The position numbers were made by a program, and so were the translations under genes. DNA of 64,000 nucleotides from Ferrimonas lipolytica (GTDB lineage Bacteria > Pseudomonadota > Gammaproteobacteria > Enterobacterales > Shewanellaceae), in the NCBI RefSeq assembly GCF_012295575.1, contig NZ_CP051180.1:3348001-3412000 (forward strand), written 5' to 3'. This document shows, one piece after another, positions 53,604 through 63,383 of the stretch. The notes under the pieces are model-generated. The model ran no database searches. It worked only from the letters and a program-made list of their open reading frames with translations, and was not told where the DNA came from. The stretch's first letter is position 1, and each line of letters opens with the position of its first letter.

Positions 53604-55646
53604 TCACACTCGGATGCCACTATGTCTCAGCAATGCATCAGTACTTGGTTCGCGTCCGCGGAATGCCACAAACAGATTCATTGGCTCATCACTGCCACCA
53701 CGCTCAAGCACATTTTGAGCGAAATCAGCACCGGCTTGCTCCGAGAAGATGCCCTCCTCTTCGAAACGGCTAAACGCATCAGCGGACAATACTTCGGCCC
53801 ACTTGTAGCTGTAGTAACCCGCCGCATAGCCACCAGCAAAAATATGACTAAAGCCGTGCTGGAAACGGTTGAACTCAACCACAGGCACTACGGCAACTTG
53901 GCCACGCACTTCATTGAGAATGGTTTGGACCCAATCGGCTTTGTCGGCATCAAACTCAAGGTGCATACGGAAATCGAATAATGAGAATTCCAGCTGACGC
54001 AGCATCATCATCGCGCTTTGGTAGTTCTTGGCCGCCAGCATCTTATCCAGCATCGCTTTTGGCAAAGGCTCAGCGGTTTCGAAATGGCCAGAGATCTGCG
54101 CCAGCGCTTGCTCTTCCCAACACCAGTTCTCTAGAAACTGACTTGGTAACTCAACCGCATCCCAAGGCACACCATTGATACCGGCAACACCGCTGGCATC
54201 AACGCGGGTAAGCATATGGTGAATACCATGGCCAAATTCATGGAACAGGGTAACCACTTCATCGTGGGTAAATAGGGCGGGTTGATCGCCTACCGGCGCG
54301 GTGAAGTTACACGTGAGGTAAGCCACGGGCTGTTGCAGTTCACCGTTCGCTTTGATGCGACGACCTTGGCAGTCGTCCATCCAAGCGCCACCACGTTTGT
54401 GCTGACGGGCGTACATATCTAAGAAGAAGCTACCGCGAACGCTGCCATCGGCTTCGAGGATATCGAAGAAGCGTACATCGTCGTGCCAACTATCGAACTC
54501 ACTGCGCTCTTGCACCTTAACGCCAAACAAACGCTCGACGGTATAGAACAAACCAGACAGGACTTTGTCTTCTGGGAAGTAGGGCTTCAGCGCCTCATCG
54601 GAGATCTGATACAGATCTTGCTTCTGCTTCTCCGCAAAGTAGGTCACGTCCCATGGCTGCAAATCAGCGTGGCTATATTTGTCAGCCGCGTATTTCGCCA
54701 AGGTTTTAAACTCTTGCTCGCCTTGTGCCTTCGACGCCAATGCCAATTCGTTCAAAAAGCTGATTACCTGATCCGGTGTCTGTGCCATCTTGGTGGCCAG
54801 CGATTTATCGGCGTAGCTGTCAAAGCCAAGCAGGTTAGCGAGCTCATGACGCAGTGCGAGGGTTTCGGTCATCAGTTGGCTGTTATCGAACTCGCCTGCA
54901 TTCGGGCCTTGATCAGAGGCGCGAGTAGTAAAAGCGGTGTAGGCCTCTCGACGCAGCTCAGCGTCGTCAGCGTAAGTCATTACCGCTAAGTAGGATGGAA
55001 ACTCCAACGTCAGCATATAACCTTGCTGTTCGCGCAGCTCGGCCGCTTGTTTGGCTGCGGCGATGGCGTATTCCGGCAACCCTTGCAGTACCGCGACATC
55101 ATCAATCTGCTTAGTCCATGCGTTAGTCGCATCCAATACGTTGTTGGAATATTGGCTCGAGAGATCGGACAGACGGCTAACAATCTCGCCGTAGCGCTTC
55201 TGCTTATCGTCGTCCAAACCGATGCCTGACAGTTCGAAATCACGCAAGGCATTAGAGATAACTTTTTGTTGCGCTTGGGTCAGCTCAGCAAACTGTTCGC
55301 CTTCCGCCAGCTCTTTATAGGCTTGGTATAAGCCTTTGTGCTGGCCCAGCCAGGTACTGTATTCGGATAACATAGGTAAGCAAGCATCATGGGCAGCACG
55401 CCACTCATCAGTGCTGACCACCGAATTCATATGTCCAACTGGTGACCATAATCGCGACAGTTTGTCTTCCGCTTCTTCTAGTGGGGTTTCCAGCTTTTCC
55501 CATGTCCATGGGCCACCTTGCGCTAAGGTATGCTCAACAGTATCACGGCAGTGCTGCAACGCGGCCTCAACCGCTGGTTGAATGTGTTCAGCGCGGATCT
55601 TAGAAAACTCTGGAAGCGCTTGAGGTTCCAGCAATGGGTTTGGCAT
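53604..55646 (-). CDS. prlC: oligopeptidase A (M3 zinc peptidase)
   Basis: 680 residues from ATG 55646 (AGGAG before it), the same length as E. coli PrlC; the frame extends 48 codons farther without support. The zinc motif is LFHEFGHGIHH (HEXXH). Also MDDCQGRRI and YFAEKQKQDLYQISDE, typical of the family. It degrades peptides including cleaved signal peptides in the cytoplasm. Confidence 0.96.
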   Translation of the reverse strand: MPNPLLEPQALPEFSKIRAEHIQPAVEAALQHCRDTVEHTLAQGGPWTWEKLETPLEEAEDKLSRLWSPVGHMNSVVSTDEWRAAHDACLPMLSEYSTWLGQHKGLYQAYKELAEGEQFAELTQAQQKVISNALRDFELSGIGLDDDKQKRYGEIVSRLSDLSSQYSNNVLDATNAWTKQIDDVAVLQGLPEYAIAAAKQAAELREQQGYMLTLEFPSYLAVMTYADDAELRREAYTAFTTRASDQGPNAGEFDNSQLMTETLALRHELANLLGFDSYADKSLATKMAQTPDQVISFLNELALASKAQGEQEFKTLAKYAADKYSHADLQPWDVTYFAEKQKQDLYQISDEALKPYFPEDKVLSGLFYTVERLFGVKVQERSEFDSWHDDVRFFDILEADGSVRGSFFLDMYARQHKRGGAWMDDCQGRRIKANGELQQPVAYLTCNFTAPVGDQPALFTHDEVVTLFHEFGHGIHHMLTRVDASGVAGINGVPWDAVELPSQFLENWCWEEQALAQISGHFETAEPLPKAMLDKMLAAKNYQSAMMMLRQLEFSLFDFRMHLEFDADKADWVQTILNEVRGQVAVVPVVEFNRFQHGFSHIFAGGYAAGYYSYKWAEVLSADAFSRFEEEGIFSEQAGADFAQNVLERGGSDEPMNLFVAFRGREPSTDALLRHSGIRV

Positions 55647-55746
55647 AACAGCTCCTGACACTACGGTATGGATGGCGTTTATCTGAGTAAAGACGTGGGG
55701 GCGCGTCAAGGCAACTTCAACCACGCTGAGTAATCTCTGCGCTAAA

Positions 55747-55776
55747 AACAAAAAACCGCAGCTAAGCTGCGGTTTT
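55747..55776 (-). terminator. terminator between the outer-membrane protein gene and prlC
   Basis: AAAACCGCAGC pairs with GCTGCGGTTTT. T-rich DNA follows on the minus strand, 23 bp past the stop of the gene at 55799. Confidence 0.9.
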
Positions 55777-55798
55777 AACGGCATGAACAAGGAGCGAC

Positions 55799-56509
55799 TT
55801 AGAACGCCACAGAGATCCCTACGCTGAGCAGTGATTCGTTGTCGGCACTTTCGCCTTCGGCGGCCATCTCATCGTCAATGTCGCTGCCAGCGATGTGGTA
55901 GCTGTAGCCCAGACCCAACGCGAACTGGTCGTTGATGGCGTAGCTGGCCGCAACGCCCAAGGTGGTGTGGTTGTAACCATCGTTTGCGGCAGTGGCGTAA
56001 CCAAAGTCAAAAGCGGCTACAGCGTAAGCTTCCACCGATAGGCGCTCGTTGATGTCGTAAGGTGCGGTTAAGCCGAACTCAACAAACTGGCCATTGGCTT
56101 CGGTGCTATAGACGGCATCAACGCTAGGGATAAGGTATTCGAGGCCTTCGTATGCAACAGCGACCGCGATCTCGTTATCGTGCTCGTCGTCTTCGAACAT
56201 CTCGAGACGGGTATAAGCCGCTGAGATAGCAAAATCAGCTACACTAACGCCATATTCTAGGGTTAATCCAAGTTCGTCATAATCTGCTTTTTCATCGGAG
56301 TAACCGTAATCGACCGCAAGGGCGATACCGTTATCAAAACCAACTGCCGCACCGGCCCAAGTGATGCCAGCGCCATCAAGGTTGGAACGCCCCTCAGACA
56401 CATAATCGCTGTCATAACTCAGATAGCCTTCGATCTCAGCAGCCATGACTGAACCGGAAAAAATCGCTGCAGTTACTAACGACAACGCCAATATATTACG
56501 CTTATTCAT
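55799..56509 (-). CDS. outer-membrane barrel protein, TorF (TIGR02001)-like
   Basis: 236 residues from ATG 56509. The signal is MNKRNILALSLVTAAIFSGS, then VMAAE. The mature start EGYLSYDSDYVSEGRSN fits the SDYxxRG opening of TorF-like outer-membrane proteins. Alternating strands follow, ending VGISVAF with a terminal Phe. Very acidic, as in marine bacteria. Function unknown; family call is by eye. Confidence 0.7.
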   Translation of the reverse strand: MNKRNILALSLVTAAIFSGSVMAAEIEGYLSYDSDYVSEGRSNLDGAGITWAGAAVGFDNGIALAVDYGYSDEKADYDELGLTLEYGVSVADFAISAAYTRLEMFEDDEHDNEIAVAVAYEGLEYLIPSVDAVYSTEANGQFVEFGLTAPYDINERLSVEAYAVAAFDFGYATAANDGYNHTTLGVAASYAINDQFALGLGYSYHIAGSDIDDEMAAEGESADNESLLSVGISVAF

Positions 56510-56784
56510 GCTGAGTACTCTTGTCAAAACCTAATTGCGACTCATTATTGTTTCTATTGTCACTAGAAGAACTGATCTACATCAACTATTTGATAACAAA
56601 CAATTAGCGACAAAAGTAATTGCCACCACGATCACACAAAACCGGCATTTACATGGTTCAAATCACCGCTATTAGGTGCAATCGATTAGCGCTATCTCTT
56701 GTTTTAGGTTGAGCTTGACCCCACATCGGTTTACAACATAGCCACTCGTGCGAACGCGTCGCGGTCACTAATTAAGGAATTCCC

Positions 56785-58140
56785 ATGGCACAACAGTATG
56801 ACTACATCGTTCTAGGCGCCGGCTCTGGCGGCATTGCTTCCGCTAACCGTGCCGCTATGCGTGGCGCCAAGGTGTTGCTAATTGAAGCGCAACACCTGGG
56901 CGGCACCTGTGTAAACGTTGGCTGTGTGCCAAAGAAGGTGATGTGGTTTGGTGCTCAAGTGGCCGAAGCCATTAATCTTTACAGCGAAGATTACGGCTTT
57001 GATGTAGAACTGAAAAAATTCGAATGGAGCAAGTTGGTTGCCAGCCGAGAAGCCTACATCGAGCGTATTCATGGTGGTTACAACCGCGGCCTAGCGTCGA
57101 ACGGCGTTACCTTGGTGCGTGGTTTCGGTAAATTCGTCGACAAAAACACCGTTGAGGTAAATGGCGAACAGTACTTCGCTGAAAACATCCTTATCGCCAC
57201 TGGCGGTCGCCCCACCATTCCTGCGATTCCAGGTGCAGAATACGGCATCGATTCCAACGGTTTCTTTGCCTTACAGGAGCAACCTAAGCGCGTTGCGGTA
57301 GTCGGTGCTGGTTACATTGCGGTTGAACTAGCTGGCGTTTTGCACTCACTGGGTAGTGAAACCCATCTATTAGTACGTAAACACGCACCACTGCGTAACT
57401 TCGATCCATTGATGACCGAAACCTTAGTTGAGTTGATGGCCGAAGACGGCCCAACCCTGCACACCCACTCAACTCCAAAACAATTGGTAAAGAACGCCGA
57501 CGGCAGTCTGACCCTGAAACTGGAAAACGGCCACAGCGTTGAGGTCGATTGCTTGATCTGGGCTATTGGTCGCGAGCCAAGCACCGATAAGATCAACATT
57601 GAAGCGGCCGGTGTTAAGGTCAACGAACGCGGTTTTATCCCAGTGGACGAATACCAAAATACCAATGTGGCCGGGATCTACACCGTCGGCGACATTATGG
57701 AAGGCGGTATTGAGCTGACGCCTGTGGCAGTAAAAGCTGGTCGAGCTCTGTCTGAGCGTCTATTCGGTGGCCAACCACAAGCCAAGATGGATTACTCACT
57801 GGTACCAACTGTAGTATTCAGCCACCCAGCCATCGGTACCATCGGCTTAACTGAGCCACAGGCACGGGAACAGTACGGCGACGACAATATCAAGGTATAC
57901 ACCTCTAGCTTCGGCGCTATGTACACTGCCGTAACCGCCCACCGCCAAGCCACGAAGATGAAGCTGGTCTGCGCTGGGCCAGACGAGAAGGTGGTTGGTT
58001 TGCACGGTATTGGCCTAGGTATGGATGAGATCCTGCAAGGTTTTGCGGTAGCCATGAAGATGGGCGCCACCAAAGCCGACTTTGACGCCACCGTAGCATT
58101 GCACCCAACTTCGGCAGAAGAGTTTGTAACTATGCGCTGA
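56785..58140 (+). CDS. gor: glutathione reductase
   Basis: 451 residues. FAD-binding [16 protein letters not shown], redox pair in [18 protein letters not shown]-binding [15 protein letters not shown], and the C-terminal catalytic His in [11 protein letters not shown]. It reduces GSSG with NADPH in the cytoplasm. GGAATTCCC precedes the ATG. The place next to prlC agrees with the enteric order. Confidence 0.97.
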   Translation: MAQQYDYIVLGAGSGGIASANRAAMRGAKVLLIEAQHLGGTCVNVGCVPKKVMWFGAQVAEAINLYSEDYGFDVELKKFEWSKLVASREAYIERIHGGYNRGLASNGVTLVRGFGKFVDKNTVEVNGEQYFAENILIATGGRPTIPAIPGAEYGIDSNGFFALQEQPKRVAVVGAGYIAVELAGVLHSLGSETHLLVRKHAPLRNFDPLMTETLVELMAEDGPTLHTHSTPKQLVKNADGSLTLKLENGHSVEVDCLIWAIGREPSTDKINIEAAGVKVNERGFIPVDEYQNTNVAGIYTVGDIMEGGIELTPVAVKAGRALSERLFGGQPQAKMDYSLVPTVVFSHPAIGTIGLTEPQAREQYGDDNIKVYTSSFGAMYTAVTAHRQATKMKLVCAGPDEKVVGLHGIGLGMDEILQGFAVAMKMGATKADFDATVALHPTSAEEFVTMR

Positions 58141-58168
58141 AGCATGAGTTGTTAGCAGTATGAATTGT

Positions 58169-58192
58169 AAGGCCGAGCACTGCTCGGCCTTT
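58169..58192 (+). terminator. terminator after gor
   Basis: AGGCCGAGCA pairs with TGCTCGGCCT, followed by TTTTGC, 28 bp past the stop. Confidence 0.9.
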
Positions 58193-58245
58193 TGCTGATC
58201 TTAAAGCAACCTCGTATCGATGCACTGCCAGCTCAAACACAAAAA

Positions 58246-58641
58246 CTAGCGGCCGATAATTTGGCTAATTTTAGCTCCATGGAAGTGAACCTCTGCACCA
58301 GCAATGATGGCGCTGCCATAGAGCAGATTATTGTCAAAGTTGATCAACAAAGTGACGTAATCGCCATAGTCCTTCTCAAACCACGAAGCCAAATATTGGT
58401 TCGGCTCTACTTCAAATGCCGTATAGGGAAAAGGCCCCCACCACTTATCCGGCTTAGAACCAGTTAGGTAGCGATAACTCAGCCCTTGCGGTTCAAACCG
58501 AACGTTGTATGCGCGGTCATTAGTGTATTTATAAGTGATGCTTACCCCGTCGAGCATTCGTGTTTCCTGAGCTAATTCGACGGCAAACGCAGTTGGCGCC
58601 ATCAACGCCGTAAGAAACAAAAATAACTTGAACGCTTTCAT
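58246..58641 (-). CDS. exported small protein, possibly MoaF-like lipocalin fold
   Basis: 131 residues with signal MKAFKLFLFLTALMAPTAFA. The body (SYRYLTGSKPDKWWGPFPYT, YLASWFEKDYGDYVTLLINF, LYGSAIIAGAEVHFHGAKI) reads like a small calycin barrel of the MoaF-like group. No catalytic motif is evident. The assignment is tentative. Confidence 0.65.
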   Translation of the reverse strand: MKAFKLFLFLTALMAPTAFAVELAQETRMLDGVSITYKYTNDRAYNVRFEPQGLSYRYLTGSKPDKWWGPFPYTAFEVEPNQYLASWFEKDYGDYVTLLINFDNNLLYGSAIIAGAEVHFHGAKISQIIGR

Positions 58642-59058
58642 ATCGATGCACCCTTTCGTTGGTTAACAGGAAATTGGCAAGAAATCATCGCGCCGAAATC
58701 GCCACTGTAAAGATCTAGCATAGTAGAGCTGCTTGTCTCGACCAGAGGCAAAACCGAACAATTCAATAATGCACAAGACCTAACCGAATTTGCTCACAGC
58801 ACACCACTCACCCGCCAAAATTAAAAATTTGACCACAGTCCAATGCTCAGGCCGCAATCAGTGCGACTAGGTCATTAGGCTCTCTAGCTACAATTTGCAA
58901 AGTGACTCACACCAAGCAAACACCAGCGTCAAAAAACTTACCGCCGCAACAACAATTAGCGTGATCGAGTAATACAAATCGCAATAAATCACTACTCAGA
59001 GCTCACTTTCGGCATTCTTTATGTCCAGTTAATAAAAATGAAACATTAGTCAGGGCTG

Positions 59059-59074
59059 ATTGATCAATGTCACA
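59059..59074 (+). promoter_or_regulatory. CRP-like site upstream of arrA
   Basis: ATTGA-TCAATG-TCACA matches the CRP pattern at 8 of 10 core positions, 89 bp before the arrA ATG. It lies in a 521-bp gap (58642-59162) with no gene. In Shewanella ANA-3 arsenate respiration is known to need cAMP-CRP, so the site is plausible. Confidence 0.4.
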
Positions 59075-59125
59075 TACGGAATGTGGTTGCTCCTTTACTA
59101 TCCATAAAGTGATATATGTATTTTT

Positions 59126-59137
59126 AGACATATGTCT
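59126..59137. promoter_or_regulatory. perfect palindrome in the arrA promoter region
   Basis: AGACATATGTCT is self-complementary over 12 bp and sits 25 bp before the arrA ATG, flanked by related GATATATGTA and GCATATCTG words. The position suits a repressor operator over the start of transcription, possibly for the ArsR domain encoded downstream. Confidence 0.5.
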
Positions 59138-59162
59138 TTAACCGCATATCTGAGTGGATAAT

Positions 59163-61727
59163 ATGAATAACAGTGACCAATTTAACGCCAGCCGACGCCA
59201 GCTGTTAAAGCGCTCCCTTGGTGGGACGACTTTACTGGGTTTGACCGGTGGCTTTGCCTTCAACCCAATGCTCGAGGCCATGGCGGCCGATCTACCTAAA
59301 GTAGACCTGCGTACTGGCACTGGCCAGTGGGTGCCTACGACTTGTCAGGGCTGTACTTCTTGGTGTGCCAAACAGGTCTACATCATGGACGGTCGGGCAA
59401 TTAAAGTGCGCGGCAACCCACACTCAAAGATCCACGACACCTCGAGTTGTCCGCGCCAATTCTTAGGCTTACAGCAAGTATACGATCCAGATCGTCTGCA
59501 ATCGCCAATGATCCGTACAAACCCGAACAAGGGACGCGACGAAGATCCGATGTTTCAGCCGATCAGCTGGGATAAGGCGATGGATCTATTAGCCGACAAG
59601 ATCATGGCGCTGCGTGAGAAAAACGAAACCCATAAATACGCACTGATGCGTGGCCGTTACTCCCTGTGTAATGACTTGCTGTACAGCAAGATGACCGCAA
59701 TGATCGGCTCGCCAAATAACATATCTCACTCCTCTATCTGTGCCGAAGCCCATAAAATGGGGCACTACTACATGGATGGGAACTGGGGCTACATGCAGTA
59801 CGACGTGAAGAACACCAAGTACATCTTGAGCTTCGGTGCTGACCCCATCGCGTCTAACCGTCAGGTAAGCTTCTACTCCAGCGAATGGGGTAACACCTTA
59901 GATCAGGCCAAGGTTGTAATTGTCGATCCACGCCTGTCTGCTTCTGCCGCTAAAGCACACAAATGGATCCCAATTGAGACCGGCCAAGACAGTGCTTTAG
60001 CACTAGCCATTGCTCACCATGCCTTGGTTAAAGGTCTATGGCACAAGCCATTCGTTGGCGACTTTAATGACGGTAAAAATCGCTTTGTTGCTGGCCAAGA
60101 GGTTGATGACAGCAGCTTCAGTGAAACCCACACCTACGGCATCGTAAAATGGTGGAATCTGGCGCTTAAAGACTACACCCCAGAATGGGCTGAGCAGACC
60201 GCTGGTATCGCAGCCGCTGATATTCGCACCATCGCCGAAGAGATGGGGGCCGTCGCACCTAACGTCCAAGTATGGAACGCGCGCGGCGCAGTAATGCAAA
60301 CCCGCGGTACTTACACCTCAATGGCATGTCACGCCCTGAACGGCATCTTCGGCTCCATCGATAACGAAGGCGGTGTGTTCCCGTACAACAAGGCTCCACT
60401 AAACAAGAACTTTCCTGACCCAGACGCGTACATGGATGCGATTGCCAAGAAGGGTAAGAAGCACGAGAAGATCGATCAACGTGGCCGTTTGGAACTACCG
60501 GCGCTGAAGAAAGGCAAATCCGGTAAAGGCGTAGTAACCGGCAACGTGGCTACTGCCCTAAACGCCGCTGATCCGTATAACATTGAAGTGATGTTGGCCT
60601 ATTTCAACAACTTCGCGTTCTCTTCACCAGAGAGCAAGCAATGGGAGAAGGCGCTATCAAACATCAACTTTATGGCGCATATCACCACTAACATCAGTGA
60701 GTTCAGCTGGTTCGCTGATTTGCTGTTGCCGTCCACTCACCATATGTTTGAAAAATGGGGCGTACTGAACGCTGCCGGCAATGGCGTTAGCCATGTTTCG
60801 CTGCAGAAACCATCTATCAAGCGTATGTACGACACTCGTCAAGACGAAAGTGAGGTGCCTTACCTGCTGGCGCAGAAATTGGCTGAAAAGGGTTTCGATC
60901 TGCCATGGCGCTACATCAACGAACAGCTGCTTGATCCAGAAACGGGCAAGCCGGCTAAGAGCATTGATGAATTCCCAGAGTTACTGGCCAAGTACGTTAC
61001 TGCGCCTATCTGGGGCGAAGATGGCCATAAATACGGTGAGCAACTTTCTGGTTGGGACGAACTAAAAGAGAAAGGCGTTTGGAACACCCACGAATACCAG
61101 CTCAAGTCCCGTTGGAGCAAGTTCAAGACCGAAACTCATAAGTTCGAGTTTTACTCTAAGAGCTTTGAAAAAGCACTAACCAAACACGCTAAAAAACACC
61201 ATGTCGATGTAAACACGGTGGTCGATGCCTGTGAATACAGCGGCTACGATAAAGTTGCCTTTGTACCGAACTATCAAGCACCTATCCGTGACGGTAGCGC
61301 TAAAGAGTTCCCACTGCTGTTTGTTGATCAAAAGTCTCGCTTAAACCACGAAGGTCGCTCGGCCAACTCGTCGTGGTACTACGAATTTAAGGACGTTGAC
61401 CCTGGCGACATCGCAGGTGAAGACACCGCTAAGATCAACCCAATTGATGGCAAGAAACTTGGCTTGAAAACCGGCGATCGCGTTCGTATTACCTCTACCG
61501 TTGGCAGCATCGAATGCACCATCGCCCTGTGGGAGGGCATTCGCCCAGGCTCTGTTGCTAAATGTTTCGGCCAAGGTCACTGGGCTTACGGTCGCACCGC
61601 ATCCAAAGAGTTTGGTAAAACCGCCCGCGGTGGCAACAACAACACCATTATCCCGACCCGTTTCGATCGCTTCAGTGGCGCATCCGCATTCTACGGTCAC
61701 ATCCGCATCCGCGTTGAGAAGGTATAA
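59163..61727 (+). CDS. arrA: respiratory arsenate reductase catalytic subunit, ArrA-like
   Basis: 854 residues from ATG 59163 (GAGTGG six bases before; a GTG lies three codons upstream), the length of Shewanella ANA-3 ArrA. The Tat signal is SRRQLLKRSLGG. The [4Fe-4S] site is Cys61, Cys64, Cys68 and Cys96 (CQGCTSWC, then SSCPR). The molybdenum ligand is Cys193 in SSICAEAHKMG. Arg165-Tyr166 (RGRY), Lys198 and Tyr210 fall at the substrate-pocket positions I recall for ANA-3 Arr, while residue 190 is Ser where I recall Lys. It reduces arsenate to arsenite in the periplasm as terminal electron acceptor. A related oxyanion reductase (selenate, polysulfide) cannot be fully excluded. Confidence 0.85.
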   Translation: MNNSDQFNASRRQLLKRSLGGTTLLGLTGGFAFNPMLEAMAADLPKVDLRTGTGQWVPTTCQGCTSWCAKQVYIMDGRAIKVRGNPHSKIHDTSSCPRQFLGLQQVYDPDRLQSPMIRTNPNKGRDEDPMFQPISWDKAMDLLADKIMALREKNETHKYALMRGRYSLCNDLLYSKMTAMIGSPNNISHSSICAEAHKMGHYYMDGNWGYMQYDVKNTKYILSFGADPIASNRQVSFYSSEWGNTLDQAKVVIVDPRLSASAAKAHKWIPIETGQDSALALAIAHHALVKGLWHKPFVGDFNDGKNRFVAGQEVDDSSFSETHTYGIVKWWNLALKDYTPEWAEQTAGIAAADIRTIAEEMGAVAPNVQVWNARGAVMQTRGTYTSMACHALNGIFGSIDNEGGVFPYNKAPLNKNFPDPDAYMDAIAKKGKKHEKIDQRGRLELPALKKGKSGKGVVTGNVATALNAADPYNIEVMLAYFNNFAFSSPESKQWEKALSNINFMAHITTNISEFSWFADLLLPSTHHMFEKWGVLNAAGNGVSHVSLQKPSIKRMYDTRQDESEVPYLLAQKLAEKGFDLPWRYINEQLLDPETGKPAKSIDEFPELLAKYVTAPIWGEDGHKYGEQLSGWDELKEKGVWNTHEYQLKSRWSKFKTETHKFEFYSKSFEKALTKHAKKHHVDVNTVVDACEYSGYDKVAFVPNYQAPIRDGSAKEFPLLFVDQKSRLNHEGRSANSSWYYEFKDVDPGDIAGEDTAKINPIDGKKLGLKTGDRVRITSTVGSIECTIALWEGIRPGSVAKCFGQGHWAYGRTASKEFGKTARGGNNNTIIPTRFDRFSGASAFYGHIRIRVEKV

Positions 61728-61732
61728 CTATT

Positions 61733-62434
61733 ATGAAATTTGGCATGGTAATCGACCTACAGAAATGCGTGGGTTGCGGCGGCTGTAATCTAGGTTGTAA
61801 AACCGAGAACAATACGCCCGATGGAATACAATGGTCGCATCACAGCAGCGAAACCGTCGGCACTTTTCCGAACGTGAGTTACAACTACACCCCTACGTTG
61901 TGCAACCACTGTGACAACGCCGCCTGTGTTGAGGTCTGCCCCAAGCAAGCGATGTACAAGGCAGATAATGGCCTAACATTACATGACGCTGACAAATGCA
62001 TCGGCTGTAAGCGCTGTATGAAAGCGTGTCCTTATGGGGTGATAAGCTTTAACAAGAGCAAACCCCACCGCAATTGGCAAGATGACTCGGCATTAATCGC
62101 CAAAGGAACCTCGTCACCATACGAAGTTCTGCGACAAACCGGCGCCAAGTCTTCGCCGCACGCCAACCCTGAGCGGGGTGACACCTACCCAGTACAGCGA
62201 CGTCGTCGTACTGTGGAAAAGTGCACCGGTTGTGATCACCGCCAAGCGGTTGGGCTCAACCCAGCTTGTGTTGATGCATGCCCATCGGGCGCCCGCATTA
62301 TTGGTGATTTGAACGATCCAAACAGCGAAGTAAACCGCTTGATTAAGTTGCACAACGCTAAGGTATTGCAACCAGAAGCGGGTACCAAACCGAACGTGTA
62401 TTACATTCGTAGCTTCGGTGTACGCAACGCTTAA
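61733..62434 (+). CDS. arrB: respiratory arsenate reductase iron-sulfur subunit, ArrB-like
   Basis: 233 residues starting 5 bp after arrA. Sixteen-cysteine ferredoxin-like subunit for four [4Fe-4S] clusters: QKCVGCGGCNLGCKTEN, LCNHCDNAACVEVCPKQ, KCIGCKRCMKACPYG, and EKCTGCDHR with CVDACPSG. The opening MKFGMVIDLQKCVGCGGC and the ending YYIRSFGVRN match recalled ArrB sequences. It has no signal of its own and is carried through Tat with ArrA. It feeds electrons to ArrA. No arrC, arrD or cymA follows. Confidence 0.9.
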   Translation: MKFGMVIDLQKCVGCGGCNLGCKTENNTPDGIQWSHHSSETVGTFPNVSYNYTPTLCNHCDNAACVEVCPKQAMYKADNGLTLHDADKCIGCKRCMKACPYGVISFNKSKPHRNWQDDSALIAKGTSSPYEVLRQTGAKSSPHANPERGDTYPVQRRRRTVEKCTGCDHRQAVGLNPACVDACPSGARIIGDLNDPNSEVNRLIKLHNAKVLQPEAGTKPNVYYIRSFGVRNA

Positions 62435-62500
62435 CCGCGCGGAACGATACAATCAGATGCCATACCATTGGTATCTGGTTGTCTAAAGCAACGGTCAGAT

Positions 62501-62535
62501 AAGTCCGAGCTGCCTGCTAGCGCTTGGACTTTTTA
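62501..62535 (+). terminator. terminator after arrAB
   Basis: AAGTCCGAGC pairs with GCTTGGACTT (one G-U pair), followed by TTTATTT. It separates arrAB from the ArsC-ArsR gene, which must have its own promoter or depend on readthrough. Confidence 0.8.
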
Positions 62536-62669
62536 TTTCGTGTTACAATCATCTAGATAACAGCACTCCTACCCCAATTTGACCACGTGAGAGATGATAA
62601 AACCTCGTCAGGTTAGCCTTTAGGTTTGCACTATTTCACCTTATCGATAGCAATCAAGTACCCAAGCTC

Positions 62670-63383
62670 ATGAGCCAAAGCATTCTATTTTTATGTACCG
62701 GAAACTCTGCCCGTTCACAATTGGCGGAAGCCGTGGCTCGACAAAAGTTAGGCAGCAAATTTGATATCGCCAGTGCTGGTACTCGGCCTGAGTCGGTCGA
62801 TTCAAGAACCCTCGAAGTGTTGGCTAATGCGGGTTACGACAGCAGCGGCTTAAACGCGAAACACATCGACCAATTTGCTGATCGAACATTCGATTTCGTT
62901 ATTACCTTGTGTGAGCAGGCTAGCGCTGAATGCGGCAGTTTTCCTAATGCGGAACAAACCTTAGCGTGGAACCTAGCAGACCCTAAAGATCAGCCCGGTA
63001 TTGCCCTGTTTGAGCAAGCACTCACTGAGATTGAACAACGTGTACAACGCTTTTGTCAGATCCACTGCTACCAAGCCAAAGATCTGCAAACGGTCGTTCG
63101 CTTCCAAAAAACCCTAGGGGAAGCATTGCGCCTTAGCTGTGTATTGATGCTGCACCAGCAAGAAGAACTATGTGTCAGCGATTTCGTCAATGCGCTGCAA
63201 CAGGTACAACCCAAAATCTCCCGCTGCTTAGCGCAATTGAAGCAACAAAAGGTGGTTATTGACCGCCGTCAGGGTCAAAAAATCTTCTATCGTTTAGCCC
63301 CAGAGTTAGAGCAGTGGCAGCGAGATATCATCAAGGTCTTGGCCAACAGCCATGCCGTCAGCCTGCGCCCACAGCAGTGCTAA
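62670..63383 (+). CDS. fusion of thioredoxin-type arsenate reductase (ArsC) and ArsR-type regulator
   Basis: 237 residues. Residues 1-133 are a low-molecular-weight-phosphatase-like ArsC: P-loop FLCTGNSARS (Cys9, Arg15, CX5R), acid Asp104 in ADPKDQPG, and Cys81/Cys88 in TLCEQASAEC, the triad of S. aureus pI258 ArsC (Cys10/82/89). Residues 140-237 are a winged HTH of ArsR type: LGEALRLSCVLMLHQQEELC, VSDFVNALQQVQPKISRCLA and DRRQGQKIFYRL. The classic CVC metal site reads CVS, with other cysteines at 157 and 186. It could both reduce cytoplasmic arsenate and sense the arsenite formed, then control arr transcription (inference). The ribosome site is weak. Confidence 0.9.
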   Translation: MSQSILFLCTGNSARSQLAEAVARQKLGSKFDIASAGTRPESVDSRTLEVLANAGYDSSGLNAKHIDQFADRTFDFVITLCEQASAECGSFPNAEQTLAWNLADPKDQPGIALFEQALTEIEQRVQRFCQIHCYQAKDLQTVVRFQKTLGEALRLSCVLMLHQQEELCVSDFVNALQQVQPKISRCLAQLKQQKVVIDRRQGQKIFYRLAPELEQWQRDIIKVLANSHAVSLRPQQC

